Shown here: positions 25,001 to 25,262 of the stretch, in pieces
Layout of the letters: the number at the start of each line of letters is the position of its first letter
Position numbering within the stretch: the stretch's first letter is position 1
NCBI GenBank assembly: GCA_040905285.1
Contig: JBBDRV010000177.1
Span: 1 to 25,262, forward strand
Reading direction: 5' to 3'
Source: JBBDRV01 sp040905285
Lineage (GTDB): Bacteria > Bacteroidota > Rhodothermia > Balneolales > Balneolaceae
DNA length: 25,262 nt
Translations under genes and position numbers: made by a program
The notes under the pieces: generated by a model
Seen by the model: only the letters and a program-made list of their open reading frames with translations
What the model was told of the DNA's origin: nothing
The model's database searches: none

Positions 25001-25167
25001 CCCTGGAGCTGGGGGCCGGCGCCGAGACCTGGAGTCCGCTGGCCAAGTCAGTAATAGGCGGATTAACATTCTCCACCATACTGACCCTGTTTGTCGTTCC
25101 GGCCATTGTGATAGGCATTTCAAAAGAACGTCGGGAATGGGTGAAGAAAGGACTTGATAAAATTTAG
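22066..25167 (+). CDS. RND efflux permease subunit 2 (HAE-type)
   Basis: Second RND exporter subunit of the same operon, clearly homologous to but divergent from the first. The 1033 residues are the usual family length. TM1 is RPVTVFMMSLLVVGFGLF (about 13-30). The TM4 motif GLLVDNSIVVTES has D404, and the second half has VGIVVNNGIVLVDY. Both permeases share the family C-terminal block LELGAGAETWSPLAKSVIGG (LQ and MART variants in the first). A Gly/Met-rich loop lies at about residues 650-668 in the second porter region. The linker between the halves is short, without the extra hydrophobic segment of subunit 1. One adaptor with two unlike permeases suggests a heteromeric pump such as MdtABC. 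A strong terminator closes the operon; no outer-membrane factor is encoded. Confidence 0.94.
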   Translation: MKKFTLAEKVLRRPVTVFMMSLLVVGFGLFSLANLKVTLMPEFNIPVLAVSVNYQNVAPDDMSRLVVEPIEGAIMGVEGIQQLESNVRRGGAFLILRLRPGVNVQSTELKLREAMDRIRGQLPAEANEPVIFQFDPDRSPIMQVSVESSVLGLDDLRQLSVDFIEPRFERIEGVASAETQGGLQRNFFVNLDPGGMSRHRVVPSQVVDAINQNNVNLPIGSLTADRISYSIRAESIYRSLEQISQTVIRISDDGIPVRVSDVGSVENSYADINSIEEVNGRNSVTVGVQKQSDANTLDVARAVIAEMDQFRGGLPTSVSVQVLSNEGEFIENSISNLAQSALIALVVVILILLLFMGGWRISLVVAMSIPVSLTATFAAMYFFNISLNIISITGLALAIGLLVDNSIVVTESISNKLEQGHRKFSAALEGTNEVAGALLGSTLTTLAVFVPILGVSGITGTVTRDLALTISIAITSSFLASVILIPVLASLIMKRGNADRKSITFRWISVLENNYGKILFWILERKFVISVFVLAVIAGSFFLFRTIPAEFFPESDTGEFDVRVELPAGTQLAATANTLRDYSEQLLELPEVRTVITSIGRQRWTTQSNLGEMKVLLVDQGNRGKTVSDLTTDVRDMFDEADVTLDISVTGGGPGGMRMGGGWGGPRGIQLSLVGADMDVLREISYRIEDRLLQEEDVVSVSNPRTRPVPELQYHLDRERISRLNVSPRAVAEAFGTQSRGSRAGYYREDGREIPIQVRNGRDRFRDREDLFSLELLQVDDVRLPITALGSFQIDEGMQRISRRDREVVLDLSIMVRGKLDEYRPVIHDIITNEIVLPDGYRYDYTGSLRNRDESGRQLGIAFMLALLLTYMVMASLFENFKDPFVIMFTVPLAFFGSLVFLFVTGTPLSVPAYIGIVILVGIVVNNGIVLVDYIHQYTGRAYSRDKAYLVTFLQACKRRMRPILLTAMTTIFSMIPLALELGAGAETWSPLAKSVIGGLTFSTILTLFVVPAIVIGISKERREWVKKGLDKI

Positions 25168-25262
25168 ATCGGCCTCAAATGCCTGTTTGGTCCGGCTAAA
25201 AATGCGGGAAATAAAAAAAGCCACGTTTTTTGACGTGGCTTTTAAGAGGTGTCTTTATTGAG
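25168..25262. other. Right-edge non-coding sequence
   Basis: After the second permease stop there are about 45 nt without recognisable signals, then the hairpin terminator described separately, then 19 nt to the window end with nothing assignable. Confidence 0.5.
25213..25243 (+). terminator. Rho-independent terminator of the efflux operon, possibly bidirectional
   Basis: AAAAGCCACGT (25216-25226) pairs perfectly with ACGTGGCTTTT (25233-25243) in an 11-bp stem with a 6-nt loop TTTTTG. An A-run precedes (from 25213) and a T-run ends the stem, so it could stop transcription from either side. It lies 45 nt after the second permease stop. Confidence 0.85.

Noticed and set aside
1..25262. CRISPR arrays, insertion sequences, phage genes, tRNA or rRNA genes, toxin-antitoxin or defence systems
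   Set aside because: No regularly spaced repeats, transposase or integrase motifs, or structural RNA signatures were seen on either strand.

Overview
This 25.3 kb window looks like a chromosomal segment of a free-living Gram-negative heterotroph of moderate GC content. There are no IS elements, phage genes, CRISPR arrays, tRNAs or rRNAs. My best guess is the Bacteroidota/Balneolota/Rhodothermota (FCB) side of the tree. The inference rests on starts that mostly lack a Shine-Dalgarno sequence, folP sitting directly before cdaA, a two-subunit methylmalonyl-CoA mutase with MeaB, an AvFdI-type 7Fe ferredoxin, and RND permeases with VDN and VNN motifs in place of the classical DD and K. This is inference from gene content, not a phylogenetic result.

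Layout, left to right. (1) 178-2274 (+): nadC and nadA, the last steps of de novo NAD synthesis from aspartate; no nadB is visible. (2) 2533-5936 (+): a 7Fe ferredoxin, folP (dihydropteroate synthase), cdaA (diadenylate cyclase) and a secreted Trp-rich beta-sandwich protein of unknown function whose start overlaps the cdaA stop by ATGA. This cluster ends at a terminator-like hairpin at 5962-5984. (3) 5976-11242 (-): a compact operon mcmB (non-cobalamin subunit), mcmA (cobalamin-binding catalytic subunit) and meaB (chaperone GTPase), with overlapping genes. (4) 11438-12604 (+): a divergently transcribed acyl-CoA dehydrogenase resembling the short/branched-chain type. With the mutase it suggests breakdown of branched-chain amino acids or propionyl-CoA, feeding succinyl-CoA into the TCA cycle. 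(5) 12716-13993 (+): a protein made only of PAS-like modules. (6) 14161-16490 (+): sufE and a full-length dsbD, 5 nt apart. (7) 16650-25167 (+): a TetR-family regulator preceded by a perfect 14-bp palindrome, then a lipoprotein membrane-fusion protein and two different RND permeases, closed by a strong hairpin terminator at 25213-25243. No outer-membrane factor gene is present.

Most of the window is recognisable core metabolism. I did not find a clearly new multi-gene system. The items most worth a second look are: a textbook-looking intrinsic terminator inside the folP coding sequence at the conserved TPDSFSDGG motif; the unknown secreted protein coupled to cdaA; an extra hydrophobic segment between the two halves of the first RND permease; the heteromeric two-permease pump with its candidate TetR operator; an exact tandem arrangement of 19-nt near-repeats just upstream of mcmB; and nested inverted repeats at the left edge.
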